Below, one piece after another: positions 9,443-18,459 of a DNA stretch of 64,000 nt. Every line of letters begins with the position of its first letter. The first letter of the stretch is position 1. The stretch spans positions 62,001 through 126,000 of the forward strand of contig NZ_ASZC01000013.1 in assembly GCF_000468095.1 (NCBI RefSeq), written 5' to 3'. Origin of the DNA: Pantoea sp. AS-PWVM4. Its GTDB lineage: Bacteria > Pseudomonadota > Gammaproteobacteria > Enterobacterales > Enterobacteriaceae. The notes under the pieces are model-generated. The model searched no databases, was not told the origin of the DNA, and worked only from the letters and a program-made list of their open reading frames with translations. Made by a program: the position numbers and the translations under genes.

Positions 9443-10288
9443 ATGTCTACTGAACAACAGGATCAGGTATTAAGCGGCCTGACCTTGGGTAAACCCACGG
9501 CGTATGTCGATCATTACGACCGTTCGCTGTTACAGGCTGTGCCACGCAGTCTCAATCGCGAACCGTTGGGGCTGTTTCCCGACAACCTGCCTTTTCACGG
9601 CGCAGATATCTGGACGCTGTACGAACTCTCCTGGCTTAACAGCAAAGGCGTACCACAGGTGGCGGTAGGCGAAGTGGTACTCAACGCTGCGAGCCGCAAT
9701 CTTATCGAGTCCAAGAGTTTCAAGCTCTATCTTAACAGTTTTAATCAGACGATTTTCGCCGACTGGGGGGAAGTTCGCCAAACGCTGGAGCGTGATCTCA
9801 GCGCCTGTGCTGAAGGTGAAGTTAGCGTGGCGCTGTTCCGCCTCGGTGAAATCGAAGGCCAACCGATCGGTCATTTTACCGGTGAACTGATCGATGAACA
9901 GGACATTGAGATTCACGACTATGCGTTTAATGCCGATCACCTGGCGCAGGCCGCTGGCCACGACATTATTGAAGAAACGCTGGTCAGCCATGTTCTGAAA
10001 TCTAACTGTCTTATCACCCACCAGCCTGACTGGGGTTCGGTGATGATTCGCTATAAAGGCCCGCGTATCGATCGTGAAGCGCTGCTGCGTTATCTGGTGT
10101 CTTTCCGTCAGCACAATGAGTTTCATGAACAGTGCGTTGAGCGCATTTTCAACGACATTCAACGCTTTTGCCAACCGGAAGCGCTGACGGTCTATGCCCG
10201 TTACACCCGCCGTGGTGGGCTGGATATCAATCCGTGGCGGAGCAATGTGCCCTTCTCACCGGGATTTTCCCGCCTGGTTCGCCAGTAA
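9443..10288 (+). CDS. queF: NADPH-dependent 7-cyano-7-deazaguanine reductase
   Basis: Type II (YqfB-like, two-domain) QueF of 281 aa (E. coli 282) that reduces preQ0 to preQ1 in queuosine biosynthesis. The catalytic cysteine lies in the [15 protein letters not shown] segment (about 186-200); the [15 protein letters not shown] substrate-binding motif (about 89-103) and the C-terminal [18 protein letters not shown] motif are complete. The open frame allows a GTG at 9431, but ATG at 9443 gives the family N-terminus. It is divergent from syd. Confidence 0.96.
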   Translation: MSTEQQDQVLSGLTLGKPTAYVDHYDRSLLQAVPRSLNREPLGLFPDNLPFHGADIWTLYELSWLNSKGVPQVAVGEVVLNAASRNLIESKSFKLYLNSFNQTIFADWGEVRQTLERDLSACAEGEVSVALFRLGEIEGQPIGHFTGELIDEQDIEIHDYAFNADHLAQAAGHDIIEETLVSHVLKSNCLITHQPDWGSVMIRYKGPRIDREALLRYLVSFRQHNEFHEQCVERIFNDIQRFCQPEALTVYARYTRRGGLDINPWRSNVPFSPGFSRLVRQ

Positions 10289-10486
10289 CAGATTGCGAGA
10301 TACCTCGCAGGCCGCGGCACGGATGCGCGGTTCCACTTGAGCATTGACCGCAGACAAGGCTACTCTGTCCAAGGCGCGGGCGGCTAACCGTGCGCGACCA
10401 GGGATATTCGTCACTGTGCTCAGGAAGTTAAGCACAGCGTCATCAGTCACGCGCTTGCGTGTAAAGGAGTTCTCTTGATTACTCAT
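10256..10486 (-). CDS. Possible small protein antisense to the queF-ppnN junction
   Basis: A 76-codon frame starts ATG ([16 protein letters not shown]...) with GAGG about seven bases upstream and fills the otherwise empty 186-bp queF-ppnN spacer on the opposite strand, overlapping the last 33 bases of queF and the first 12 of ppnN. The product would be soluble, basic and helical ([29 protein letters not shown]) with codon use resembling real genes here. I do not recognise the family. It could be a chance frame, or the spacer could hold ppnN regulatory sequence instead. Confidence 0.4.
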   Translation of the reverse strand: MSNQENSFTRKRVTDDAVLNFLSTVTNIPGRARLAARALDRVALSAVNAQVEPRIRAAACEVSRNLLLANQAGKSR

Positions 10487-11839
10487 ATTAGCCCTCTTGG
10501 CTCGATGGATCTGCTCTCCCAGTTGGAAGTCGATATGCTGAAACGCACCGCCAGCAGCGACCTGTACCAACTGTTTCGCAACTGTTCACTCGCGGTGCTC
10601 AATTCTGGTAGTCAGACCGACAGTAGTCATGAACTGCTTTCCCGCTTTGAAAGCTTTGATATCAACGTATTACGCCGTGAGCGTGGCGTTAAACTTGAAC
10701 TGATCAACCCACCGGAAGAAGCCTTTGTCGATGGCCGGATTATCCGCTCATTACAGGCGAACCTGTTTGCCGTACTGCGCGACATTCTGTTTGTGAATGG
10801 CCAACTTTCCGCTGCCGAACGCTTTCAGAATCTGGATGCTGAAGACTCGGCACATATCACCAACCTGGTCTTTTCTATCCTGCGTAACGCCCGTGCGCTG
10901 CACGTCGGTGAGTACCCCAATACCGTGGTGTGCTGGGGTGGTCACTCGATTAACGCTGTGGAATATCAGTATTGTCGTAACGTCGGCACACAACTTGGCC
11001 TGCGCGAACTCAATATCTGTACCGGCTGTGGTCCGGGGGTGATGGAAGCGCCGATGAAAGGTGCCGCAGTGGGTCATGCACAGCAACGCTATCGCGACAG
11101 TCGTTTTATTGGCCTGACTGAGCCTTCAATCATTGCCGCTGAACCACCGAACCCGCTGGTCAATGAATTGATTATCATGCCGGATATCGAAAAACGTCTC
11201 GAAGCCTTCGTGCGTATTGCCCACGGCATCGTGATCTTCCCTGGTGGCGTTGGCACCGCGGAAGAGTTGCTGTATCTGCTTGGCATTTTGATGAACCCGC
11301 AGAATAGCGATCAGGTACTGCCGTTGATTCTGACCGGCCCGCAGGAGAGCGCTGATTACTTCCGTGTTCTGGATGATTTTATTGTCAGCACGCTGGGCGA
11401 AAGTGCGCGCAAACATTACAAAATCATTATTGATGATGCTGCCGAAGTGGCCCGCCTGATGAAGCACGCAATGCCGCAGGTGAAAGAGTATCGTCGTGAA
11501 ACCGGTGATGCATACAGCTTTAACTGGTCAATTCGTATCGTGCCGGACCTGCAACTGCCGTTCCTGCCTACCCACGAAAATATGGCTAACCTGAACCTGT
11601 ATACCAATCAACCCGCAGAAAAACTGGCGGCAGACCTGCGTCGAGCCTTCTCTGGCATTGTCGCCGGTAACGTGAAAGAAGTGGGTATTCGCGAGATCCG
11701 CGAAAAAGGTCCGTACAAACTTCATGGCGATCAGGACATCATGCACCGCATGGATGAACTGCTACAGGGCTTCGTCGCCCAACACCGCATGAAACTGCCG
11801 GGCACCGCGTATATCCCCTGCTACGAAATCATCAAATAA
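10475..11839 (+). CDS. ppnN: Pyrimidine/purine nucleotide 5'-monophosphate nucleosidase
   Basis: PpnN (YgdH), 454 aa as in E. coli, hydrolyses nucleoside monophosphates (notably GMP) to base and ribose 5-phosphate and is stimulated by (p)ppGpp. The LOG-family core carries the [16 protein letters not shown] segment (about 187-202) and the [16 protein letters not shown] motif (about 251-266), with the PpnN-specific N-terminal domain before it and C-terminal extension after it. The start is a TTG at 10475 with AAGGAG five bases upstream; it yields [12 protein letters not shown], identical to the conserved family N-terminus, so the rare start codon is well supported. Confidence 0.95.
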   Translation: MITHISPLGSMDLLSQLEVDMLKRTASSDLYQLFRNCSLAVLNSGSQTDSSHELLSRFESFDINVLRRERGVKLELINPPEEAFVDGRIIRSLQANLFAVLRDILFVNGQLSAAERFQNLDAEDSAHITNLVFSILRNARALHVGEYPNTVVCWGGHSINAVEYQYCRNVGTQLGLRELNICTGCGPGVMEAPMKGAAVGHAQQRYRDSRFIGLTEPSIIAAEPPNPLVNELIIMPDIEKRLEAFVRIAHGIVIFPGGVGTAEELLYLLGILMNPQNSDQVLPLILTGPQESADYFRVLDDFIVSTLGESARKHYKIIIDDAAEVARLMKHAMPQVKEYRRETGDAYSFNWSIRIVPDLQLPFLPTHENMANLNLYTNQPAEKLAADLRRAFSGIVAGNVKEVGIREIREKGPYKLHGDQDIMHRMDELLQGFVAQHRMKLPGTAYIPCYEIIK

Positions 11840-11847
11840 CTCAGGAA

Positions 11848-11865
11848 GGCAGCCTGCGGGCTGCC
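11848..11865 (+). other. Hairpin in the xni leader
   Basis: GGCAGCC-TGCG-GGCTGCC is a perfect 7-bp stem. It is preceded directly by AGGAA (11843-11847) and followed nine bases later by the xni ATG. No Shine-Dalgarno lies in the normal window before that ATG; folding would place AGGAA at a workable distance. No U run follows, so it is not a terminator. Confidence 0.5.
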
Positions 11866-11874
11866 GCTATCATC

Positions 11875-12651
11875 ATGTCTTTCCATCTTCTTATTGTTGA
11901 TGCCCTGAACCTGATCCGTCGTTTACATGCCGTTCAGGGCTCACCATGCCGCGATGCCTGCGTGGCAGCATTACATCAGTTGTTGGGCCATACCCGCCCG
12001 ACACATGTGGTTGCGGTGTTTGATAGTGCCACACGCCAGCCTGGCTGGCGTCATACGTTATTGCCGGATTACAAGGCGGGCCGTCCACCGATGCCGGATG
12101 ATTTGCAGTCGGAAATGCCTGCCATCCAACAAGCGTTTCAGGCGGCAGGGGTCAGTTGCTGGATCGCCGATTTGGACGAAGCCGATGATCTGGCCGCCAC
12201 GCTGGCGGTCAAAATGGCTGATGCCGGACATCAGGCTACCATCGTTTCGACAGACAAAGGTTATTGCCAACTGCTGGCCCCGAATATCCGCATTCGCGAT
12301 TACTTCCAGAAACGCTGGCTGGACGTCCCCTTTATCGAACAAGAGTTCGGCGTCACACCCGGTCAATTGGCGGATTACTGGGGATTGTGTGGCATCAACA
12401 GCAGCAAGATTCCCGGTGTGGCGGGCATCGGCCCGAAAAGTGCGCGGGAACTGATTGCGCAATTTGGTTCGCTGGAAGCGATTTACCAGCAGTGGGATCA
12501 AGTGCCAACAAAGTGGCAGGGGAAATTGCAGGCACAGCGTGATATGGCGGAGATTTGCCGCCAGGTCTCAACATTGAAGCGGGACCTGGTATTGCAGGGC
12601 AATCTGAATACGCTGCGATACAACCACCAATCAGGTGGCTCATCGACATAA
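11875..12651 (+). CDS. xni: Flap endonuclease Xni (ExoIX)
   Basis: 258 aa (E. coli 251), a 5' nuclease-family flap endonuclease. Visible are the N-terminal [12 protein letters not shown] with the first metal-binding Asp, the [12 protein letters not shown] helical-arch motif (about 63-74), the [11 protein letters not shown] and [10 protein letters not shown] acidic metal-ligand segments (about 102-112 and 129-138) and the helix-hairpin-helix [14 protein letters not shown] (about 182-195). The family differs from the PolA 5' domain by lacking some metal-two ligands. The ATG lacks a normally spaced Shine-Dalgarno (see the hairpin entry). It ends just before a REP pair and is convergent with rlmM. 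Confidence 0.94.
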   Translation: MSFHLLIVDALNLIRRLHAVQGSPCRDACVAALHQLLGHTRPTHVVAVFDSATRQPGWRHTLLPDYKAGRPPMPDDLQSEMPAIQQAFQAAGVSCWIADLDEADDLAATLAVKMADAGHQATIVSTDKGYCQLLAPNIRIRDYFQKRWLDVPFIEQEFGVTPGQLADYWGLCGINSSKIPGVAGIGPKSARELIAQFGSLEAIYQQWDQVPTKWQGKLQAQRDMAEICRQVSTLKRDLVLQGNLNTLRYNHQSGGSST

Positions 12652-12655
12652 ATTT

Positions 12656-12713
12656 GTAGCGGCGCGATTTATCGCGCGCCTTTCAACACCAGCGCGATAA
12701 ATCGCGCCGCTAC
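12656..12713. repeat. REP-like inverted pair between xni and rlmM
   Basis: Same architecture as the element at 6621: forward unit at 12656-12677 and inverted unit at 12692-12713, each with the perfect GCGCGAT/ATCGCGC palindrome and GTAG/CTAC ends. It occupies the gap between two convergent genes. Confidence 0.88.
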
Positions 12714-12726
12714 GTGCATCGAAAAA

Positions 12727-13827
12727 TTAGCGTTCGTCGCGGCGACCACCGACGGCGGCCCAGATACGGCGCACATGCACCGTCACTTCTTCGCGATCGT
12801 GATAGAGCTGACGCGCCTGAATCTGCGCATTAATACCGTGCTCTTTCAGGGTAGCATCAATCATTGCCAGATTTTGCGTCACCTCTTCGTAGCGCTTTTT
12901 CATCGGCAGCTTGAGGTTAAAGATCGCCTCGCGGCACCAGCCATTGACCAGCCATTCGCTCATCAGGCTGGCAACGCGCACCGGTTTTTCCACCATGTCG
13001 CACACCAGCCAACTGATGTTGTTACGCGGTGGGCGGAAACGGAAACCATCTTCACGGCAATGCGTAACCTGCCCGGTATCCATCAGGCTCGGAGCCATCG
13101 GGCCATTATCAACCGCATACACCATCATGCTGCGTTTCACCAACTGATAAGTCCAGCCGCCGGGGCATGCGCCCAGGTCAACCGCCCACATCCCACTGCC
13201 CAAACGTTCATCCCATTCGTCAGCCGGGATAAAGACGTGAAACGCCTCTTCCAGTTTTAAAGTGGAACGGCTCGGCGCATCAGCCGGGAACTTCAGACGC
13301 GGAATGCCCATATAGAACGGCGAGTTATTCTGCGGCAATGAGTAGCCGACATAACAGGTGCCGGGGGCAATAAAGAACACATGCACCACTGGACGCTTCG
13401 GGCTTTCGTAGTTGAGCAGAATTTTATTTTCACGCAGGCTGGCACGCAGCGGCACGGTAAATTTGCGGCAGAATTTGGTCAGCTCTTTGGCTTCATTCGT
13501 GTCCGGCACTTCAACACGCAATTCACCGCCCTTCTCCACCACGCCCGTCAGCATACCGACAATCGGTGAAATACGATCTTCTGGCGGCAAATCACGCAGC
13601 AACTCACCCACCACCACCATCTGGCGGGCAAAAATCAGTTCAGCAAACGGCAACTGGCTGATCAGTTTTTCTGCATCTTCCTGTTGGTAGCACTCAAATA
13701 ACACATAACCGGCATCATCTTTTACGCGCGGGAAACCATAGATCTCACGCTCAGCCGCTTTCGCACTGATCTCTGCCGCACACTCTTTCTCAAAGCCGGG
13801 ACGGCAATAGAGTAAAACTTTATTCAT
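12727..13827 (-). CDS. rlmM: 23S rRNA C2498 2'-O-ribose methyltransferase
   Basis: RlmM, 366 aa exactly as in E. coli. It methylates the 2'-hydroxyl of C2498 in 23S rRNA. The N-terminal THUMP-like domain (about 1-170, including the [16 protein letters not shown] start) is followed by a Rossmann methyltransferase domain whose SAM loop is [16 protein letters not shown] (about 217-232). The K-D-K-E type tetrad residues are expected in [10 protein letters not shown] (about 284) and [14 protein letters not shown] (about 312). It overlaps the end of ygdD by eight bases, so the two are co-translated. Confidence 0.96.
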   Translation of the reverse strand: MNKVLLYCRPGFEKECAAEISAKAAEREIYGFPRVKDDAGYVLFECYQQEDAEKLISQLPFAELIFARQMVVVGELLRDLPPEDRISPIVGMLTGVVEKGGELRVEVPDTNEAKELTKFCRKFTVPLRASLRENKILLNYESPKRPVVHVFFIAPGTCYVGYSLPQNNSPFYMGIPRLKFPADAPSRSTLKLEEAFHVFIPADEWDERLGSGMWAVDLGACPGGWTYQLVKRSMMVYAVDNGPMAPSLMDTGQVTHCREDGFRFRPPRNNISWLVCDMVEKPVRVASLMSEWLVNGWCREAIFNLKLPMKKRYEEVTQNLAMIDATLKEHGINAQIQARQLYHDREEVTVHVRRIWAAVGGRRDER

Positions 13828-14215
13828 GGCGTTCTGCCTTTCGTTTCAGACGCAGTGCGCCAATCAACATCAAAAACCAGCCAATCAGGAAGCCAAAGCC
13901 ACCGACTGGCGTTACAAATACCCAAAACTTCAGATGCGACAGCGCCAGGCAATAGAGGCTGCCGCTGAACAACACGGTGCCCAAGGCTAACGCCGCGCTG
14001 CTCCAGTAAAACCAGATATTGGCACGGCGCAACATCGCCGATGCAAGACCGATAATCGCCAGCGTATGATAGGCCTGATACTCAAGGCCGGTATGAATCC
14101 ACGCCATCTCAGCTGGGCCAAGGGATTTACTCAACACATGGGCACCAAAAGCACCAAAAGCCACCAGCGTGAAACCGCTAATGGCTGCAAAAATAAACAT
14201 CGCACGACTGGACAT
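13820..14215 (-). CDS. ygdD: DUF423 inner-membrane protein YgdD
   Basis: 131 aa, four hydrophobic segments (about 5-24, 45-62, 70-90, 97-120), matching the YgdD/DUF423 family of small inner-membrane proteins of unknown function. [32 protein letters not shown] and [16 protein letters not shown] are family signatures. The frame is open upstream to 14257, but ATG at 14215 gives the standard length. It starts 50 bp after gcvA ends, on the same strand, and overlaps rlmM. Confidence 0.92.
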   Translation of the reverse strand: MSSRAMFIFAAISGFTLVAFGAFGAHVLSKSLGPAEMAWIHTGLEYQAYHTLAIIGLASAMLRRANIWFYWSSAALALGTVLFSGSLYCLALSHLKFWVFVTPVGGFGFLIGWFLMLIGALRLKRKAERHE

Positions 14216-14265
14216 CAAACAATCCTCAGAGTGAATACGCACGTCACTGTGCAACAATCAACGCG

Positions 14266-15183
14266 TTAGTGATCGTAACGAAAACGAAATTTCTCTTGTT
14301 CGGTTGCGGCTTTGGCCAGGATCCACTGTCGAAAGGCGGCTATTTTACCCAGTTCTGCCTGACTGTCATGACAAACCAGATAAAAAGCATTTTTACTGAC
14401 CAATACGTCATTAAAAGGACAGACCAGACGACCCGCTTCAATTTCGCTCTGCGCCATCACATTATTCGCCAGCGCCACGCCCTGACCGTGAATCGCCGCC
14501 TGCAACACCATCGCGCTGTGACTGAAAATCGGTCCCTGCTGCACGTTAATGTGCTGCAAGCCTAGCTGGCGGATATAGGATTGCCAGTCACGGCGTGAGG
14601 CATCGTGCAGCAGTGTGAAGTGCGCCAGATCAGCCGGTGACTTCAGAGGATGGTCCCCGGTCAGCAATAACGGTGAACAAACCGGCAACAGATATTCCGC
14701 GTAGAGTTTCTCCACGCGTAACCCCGGCCAGTTGCCACGACCATAGAAAATCGCCACATCCACATCATCCGCCAGTTTCTCTTCATCGCGGTCAACGGCC
14801 TGGATGCGAACATCAATACCCGGATAAGCTGTATTAAAGCTGGAAAGACGTGGCACCAGCCACTGAATGGCAAAGCTCGGCAGCAGGCTAACCGTCAGCG
14901 CCCCTTTGGCGCTGCGTGCCTGTAGTTTACGCGTCGCATCGTTCAGCGCGGAGAAAATTTCCTTGATATCCAGATAGTAGCTTTGCCCTTCTTCCGTCAG
15001 CAAAAGCGAACGATTCCTCCGGCGAAATAGCTTAAGACCGAGAAAATCTTCCAGAGATTTAATCTGATGGCTGACAGCTGCCTGGGTAACAAACAGCTCC
15101 TCAGCAGCTTTGGTAAAGCTTAAATGGCGTGCCGCAGCATCAAAGACGCGTAAAGCATTCAGCGGGGGAAGGCGTTTTGACAT
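14266..15183 (-). CDS. gcvA: Glycine cleavage system transcriptional regulator GcvA
   Basis: LysR-type regulator, 305 aa as in E. coli, nearly identical to it through the DNA-binding helix-turn-helix (AARHLSFTKAAEELFVTQAA, about 17-36, then VSHQIKSLEDFLGLKLF). The effector domain covers about 90-300. GcvA activates gcvTHP with glycine, represses it with GcvR and purines, and activates gcvB transcription. gcvB is divergent here, so gcvA likely controls both from the 130-bp space, where CTAAT-type motifs occur. The frame is open to 15204, but the ATG at 15183 gives the family N-terminus MSKRLPPLNALRVFD. Confidence 0.97.
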   Translation of the reverse strand: MSKRLPPLNALRVFDAAARHLSFTKAAEELFVTQAAVSHQIKSLEDFLGLKLFRRRNRSLLLTEEGQSYYLDIKEIFSALNDATRKLQARSAKGALTVSLLPSFAIQWLVPRLSSFNTAYPGIDVRIQAVDRDEEKLADDVDVAIFYGRGNWPGLRVEKLYAEYLLPVCSPLLLTGDHPLKSPADLAHFTLLHDASRRDWQSYIRQLGLQHINVQQGPIFSHSAMVLQAAIHGQGVALANNVMAQSEIEAGRLVCPFNDVLVSKNAFYLVCHDSQAELGKIAAFRQWILAKAATEQEKFRFRYDH

Positions 15184-15277
15184 GGTTTTCCGTATCCGGA
15201 TCAACAGAGTAATACTGCAACTTATAACAAGTCATACGGTATTAGTTTTTTTAATCCGAGACATTATAAATTGTCCG

Positions 15278-15306
15278 TTGAGGAAGCTCCAGCAAATACC
15301 TATAGT
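15278..15306 (+). promoter_or_regulatory. gcvB promoter
   Basis: TTGAGG (15278-15283), a 17-base spacer and TATAGT (15301-15306) lie seven bases before the gcvB 5' end. GcvA is expected to activate it. Confidence 0.8.
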
Positions 15307-15312
15307 TGCCGC

Positions 15313-15509
15313 ACTTCCTAAGCCGGAACGAAAAGATTTCTGGAAATGTGCGTTAGTTCGCAGACTTTTGGAGAGCTTTTGGCTTGTGGTCGTGATGTTG
15401 TGTTTGCATTTTGATCTGACGATTGCAGATCAAGCTTTTAATTCCTGTAGATTTACCCTGTCTGTCCAAAGTGATTTACATAGCACCGCAAATTGCGGTG
15501 CTTTTTTTT
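15313..15509 (+). ncRNA. gcvB: GcvB small regulatory RNA
   Basis: About 197 nt, divergent from gcvA as in E. coli. The 5' end ACTTCCTAAGCCGGAACGAAAAG, the central G/U-rich GATGTTGTGTTTGC seed (R1), the TTACCCTGTCTGTCC seed (R3) and the terminator stem AGCACCGCAAATTGCGGTGC followed by eight Us are all recognisable. GcvB acts with Hfq to repress many amino-acid and peptide transporter mRNAs. The R1 G/U tract appears shorter than in E. coli (one TTGTTGTG-like unit missing), and the loop between R1 and R3 differs. Confidence 0.95.
15482..15509 (+). terminator. gcvB intrinsic terminator
   Basis: AGCACCGCAAATTGCGGTGCT stem with a short loop, then eight Ts. It is followed 10 bp later by the ygdI stop, so it may also cover that convergent gene. 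Confidence 0.92.
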
Positions 15510-15518
15510 ATCTGTCGA

Positions 15519-15743
15519 TTACTGCCCCATCTCAACCATCTCTTTGACATCTGAGCGGTTAATCTGCTGCTGGTTGCCATTGGCATCTTTATAGCTGATC
15601 ATACCGGTATCATCGTCTACTTTAGGTTTGCCAGAAGCAACAATGGTGCGGCCATCATTGGTATGCATCACGTAGTTGCTGGAACAGGCAGCCAGGGTAA
15701 AGGCCATGGTACACACGGCCAGCACTGCGGCGAGTTTTTTCAT
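15519..15743 (-). CDS. ygdI: DUF903 lipoprotein YgdI
   Basis: 74-aa predicted outer-membrane lipoprotein (E. coli YgdI 75). A type II signal peptide MKKLAAVLAVCTMAFTLAAC ends in the lipobox LAAC with the lipidated Cys at 20. The mature part is the DUF903 domain with the SSNYVMHTNDGRTIV and DTGMISYKDANGNQQQINRSDV segments. Function unknown. A paralogue, ygdR, lies at 43516. Confidence 0.93.
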   Translation of the reverse strand: MKKLAAVLAVCTMAFTLAACSSNYVMHTNDGRTIVASGKPKVDDDTGMISYKDANGNQQQINRSDVKEMVEMGQ

Positions 15744-15813
15744 TTTCTATCTCCTTGCAGATTGATTGCATCAAACCACCCGCGAGACGCTGACCAGAGG
15801 CAGCTGAAAAAGT

Positions 15814-15839
15814 GAAATCGACTGGTAAAGGTCGATTTC
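15814..15839. other. Inverted repeat between ygdI and csdA
   Basis: GAAATCGAC and GTCGATTTC are perfect 9-bp arms around an 8-base spacer in the divergent ygdI/csdA region. It lacks a T run and could be an operator or an mRNA leader structure. Regulator unknown. Confidence 0.55.
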
Positions 15840-15955
15840 TAATGCGGGTTTTGGTTTAAACCTTGAAATAATTAGCATAACGCGCTTTCCCAGCTTTGCC
15901 AGGTTACAGACCGACTTTCAGTCTGGTCCTAAAAACTCATCACAACAGGCCGGAT

Positions 15956-17161
15956 ATGACCATTTTTACGCCCACCGCTTTTCGCCAGCAATTCCCCGCG
16001 CTGGCTGATGCTGGTGTCTATCTCGACAGCGCCGCCACCGCCCTGAAACCGCTGGCGGTGATTGAGGCCACGCAACAATTCTATTCCCTGAGCGCCGGGA
16101 CGGTGCATCGCAGCCAGTTTGCCGCCGCGCGTGCCTTGACAGAACAATATGAACAGGCACGCGGCCTGGTCGCACGCTGGCTGAATGCTGCCGATGACCG
16201 ACAAATTATCTGGACGCGTGGGACCACTGAAGCCATCAACCTGGTGGCAAACAGCTGGCTGGCTCCGCGTCTGCAACCTGGCGATGAAATTGTGGTGAGT
16301 GAGGCGGAACACCACGCCAATCTGGTGCCCTGGTTGATGGTGGCGCAAGCAAAAGGCGCAAAAGTGGTGAAATGGCCGCTGGGGGCCAATCGCCTGCCCG
16401 ATATTCAGCAGTTGCCTCACTTACTGAACTCACGTACCCGACTGCTGGCTATCGGTCAGATGTCGAATGTCACCGGTGGTTGCCCGGACCTGGCGCAGGC
16501 GATTCAGCTGGCACATGCCGTGGGTGCCAAAGTGATGGTCGATGGTGCGCAAGGTGTGGTGCATTGCGCGCCGGATGTGCAGGCTGAAGATATCGATTTT
16601 TATGCGTTCTCCGGCCATAAGTTGTACGGGCCGATGGGTATTGGCGTGCTGTATGGCAAGGCGGAATTACTCGAAGCCATGTCCCCCTGGCAAGGTGGCG
16701 GCAAAATGTTGACGCAGGTGGATTTCAGCGGTTTCACCCCACAACCGGTGCCGTGGCGTTTTGAGGCAGGTACACCGAATGTGGCAGGAGTGATTGGCTT
16801 AAGCGCTGCGCTGCGGTGGCTCAGCCAGCACAACGCGGAAAAGATGGAGATGTGGAGCCAGCAACTGGCAAGCCTCGCCGAAGAACAGCTGAGCGCCCTG
16901 CCCGGTTTCCGCAGTTTCCGCTGCGGCAGCAGCAGCCTGCTGGCGTTCGATATCGCGGGTATCCATCATAGCGATATCATCACGCTGCTGGCAGAACATG
17001 GCATCGCGTTGCGCGCCGGTCAACATTGCGCCCAGCCCCTGATGGCGGCACTGGGTGTCAGCGGCACGCTGCGTGTCTCGTTCGCCCCCTATAATAATTT
17101 GCAGGACGTGGACGCGCTGGTGCGCGCCATGCATAGCGCCGTGGATTTACTGAGTGAATAA
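15956..17161 (+). CDS. csdA: Cysteine desulfurase CsdA
   Basis: PLP-dependent class V aminotransferase-fold enzyme, 401 aa as in E. coli, producing alanine and a protein-bound persulfide from cysteine. The PLP lysine is in [14 protein letters not shown] (about residue 222) and the catalytic cysteine in [11 protein letters not shown] (about 358). [13 protein letters not shown] contains the PLP-stacking histidine. It passes sulfur to CsdE, encoded next, and to the TcdA branch for cyclic t6A formation. The frame is open to 15896 but the ATG at 15956 gives the family N-terminus. Confidence 0.96.
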   Translation: MTIFTPTAFRQQFPALADAGVYLDSAATALKPLAVIEATQQFYSLSAGTVHRSQFAAARALTEQYEQARGLVARWLNAADDRQIIWTRGTTEAINLVANSWLAPRLQPGDEIVVSEAEHHANLVPWLMVAQAKGAKVVKWPLGANRLPDIQQLPHLLNSRTRLLAIGQMSNVTGGCPDLAQAIQLAHAVGAKVMVDGAQGVVHCAPDVQAEDIDFYAFSGHKLYGPMGIGVLYGKAELLEAMSPWQGGGKMLTQVDFSGFTPQPVPWRFEAGTPNVAGVIGLSAALRWLSQHNAEKMEMWSQQLASLAEEQLSALPGFRSFRCGSSSLLAFDIAGIHHSDIITLLAEHGIALRAGQHCAQPLMAALGVSGTLRVSFAPYNNLQDVDALVRAMHSAVDLLSE

Positions 17162-17165
17162 TACA

Positions 17166-17612
17166 ATGAGCACAGCCCTTCTCGCCCCGCACCCGTTTGG
17201 TGATCTGATTACCGAGGCCAGCCTGACGGAGAAATTCAGCCATTTTCATCAGTGGGAAGACCGCTATCGTCAGTTGATTCAGTTGAGTCGTCAGTTGCCT
17301 GCTTTACCGGAGGATTTAAAATCCGCTGAAATCGAACTGACTGGCTGTGAGAATCGCGTCTGGCTGAGTAGCCAACTACAAAGCAATGGCACCTTGCATT
17401 TCTATGGCGACAGTGAAGGTCGCATCGTGCGTGGCTTGCTGGCGGTGCTACTCACCGCGGTGGAAGGGAAAACGCCAGCCGCCCTGCTGCAACGGGACCC
17501 ACTGGCGCTGTTTGATACGCTTGGCCTGCGCGCTCAGCTCAGCGCCTCTCGCAGCAGCGGATTGCAGGCGCTGGCCGACGCAGTGCAACGTGCCGCACGC
17601 CAGCATATTTAA
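17166..17612 (+). CDS. csdE: Sulfur acceptor protein CsdE
   Basis: SufE-family protein, 148 aa. The acceptor cysteine is in the [10 protein letters not shown] motif (about residue 61). The middle [21 protein letters not shown] and [18 protein letters not shown] stretches are typical. It accepts persulfide sulfur from CsdA. I use the ATG at 17166, four bases after the csdA stop, rather than the GTG at 17154. The last four bases overlap the end of convergent tcdA. Confidence 0.95.
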   Translation: MSTALLAPHPFGDLITEASLTEKFSHFHQWEDRYRQLIQLSRQLPALPEDLKSAEIELTGCENRVWLSSQLQSNGTLHFYGDSEGRIVRGLLAVLLTAVEGKTPAALLQRDPLALFDTLGLRAQLSASRSSGLQALADAVQRAARQHI

Positions 17613-18412
17613 TGTTGCCGCGCTGCTCGCGCGAGGAATTTCTTCAACGCGTGTGAAACCGCGATAAAACCAAAGGTCGCGGTCACCATCGTCGCTGCGC
17701 CAAATCCGGCGGCGCAATCCATCCGCTTCGGACCTTCTGCGGTGCTGCGGGATGCACAGACGCTGCCGTCTGGTTGCGGATAGACCAGTGCCTCAGTCGA
17801 AAACACGCAATCGATGCCCAGCTTACCTTTGCTGTTCTTCTTCACACCAAAATCGTTTTTCAAACGCTCACGGAGTTTCGCCGCCAGCGGATCCTGAATG
17901 GTCTTCGCCAGATCGCTTACCTGGATCTGCGTCGGATCAATCTGTCCACCGGCACCACCGGTGGTGATCAACGGAATCTTGTTGCGCCGACACCAGGCAA
18001 TCAGCGCCGCTTTGGGGCGTACGCTATCGATCGCATCGATCACATAATCGAAGCCGACCGGCAGCAGTTCTGCGGTGTTTTCCGGTGTGATGAAATCATC
18101 GATACAGATGACCTCGCATTCCGGGTTAATCGCGCGGATACGCTCCGCCATCACCTCAGTTTTTGCCTGGCCCACTTTGCCCTGCAACGCATGAATCTGC
18201 CGGTTAGTATTGGTGATACAGACATCGTCCATATCAATCAGGGTGATTTTACCGATTCCGGTACGCGCCAGTGCCTCTGCCGCCCAGGAGCCCACACCGC
18301 CAATGCCAATCACGCAAAAATGGGCGTCGGCAAAACGCTGCAACGCATCCTGCCCATACAGACGCGCCGTGCCGCCAAAGCGTTGTCGCCAGGCGTCGCT
18401 AACCACTGTCAT
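17609..18412 (-). CDS. tcdA: tRNA threonylcarbamoyladenosine dehydratase
   Basis: E1-like ThiF-family enzyme (CsdL), 267 aa, that ATP-dependently dehydrates t6A37 of ANN-decoding tRNAs to the cyclic ct6A. The nucleotide loop is [21 protein letters not shown] (about 34-54), followed by [15 protein letters not shown]; the catalytic cysteine is expected in the GIDCVFSTE segment (about 200). A hydrophobic C-terminal helix ([21 protein letters not shown]) is as in E. coli. It overlaps the end of csdE by four bases, tail to tail, which matches the known CsdA-CsdE-TcdA functional link. Confidence 0.95.
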   Translation of the reverse strand: MTVVSDAWRQRFGGTARLYGQDALQRFADAHFCVIGIGGVGSWAAEALARTGIGKITLIDMDDVCITNTNRQIHALQGKVGQAKTEVMAERIRAINPECEVICIDDFITPENTAELLPVGFDYVIDAIDSVRPKAALIAWCRRNKIPLITTGGAGGQIDPTQIQVSDLAKTIQDPLAAKLRERLKNDFGVKKNSKGKLGIDCVFSTEALVYPQPDGSVCASRSTAEGPKRMDCAAGFGAATMVTATFGFIAVSHALKKFLARAARQH

Positions 18413-18459
18413 AACAAACCTTACTGATCGTGCGGGCGATAGCGCCCGCAGAGGAAAAT

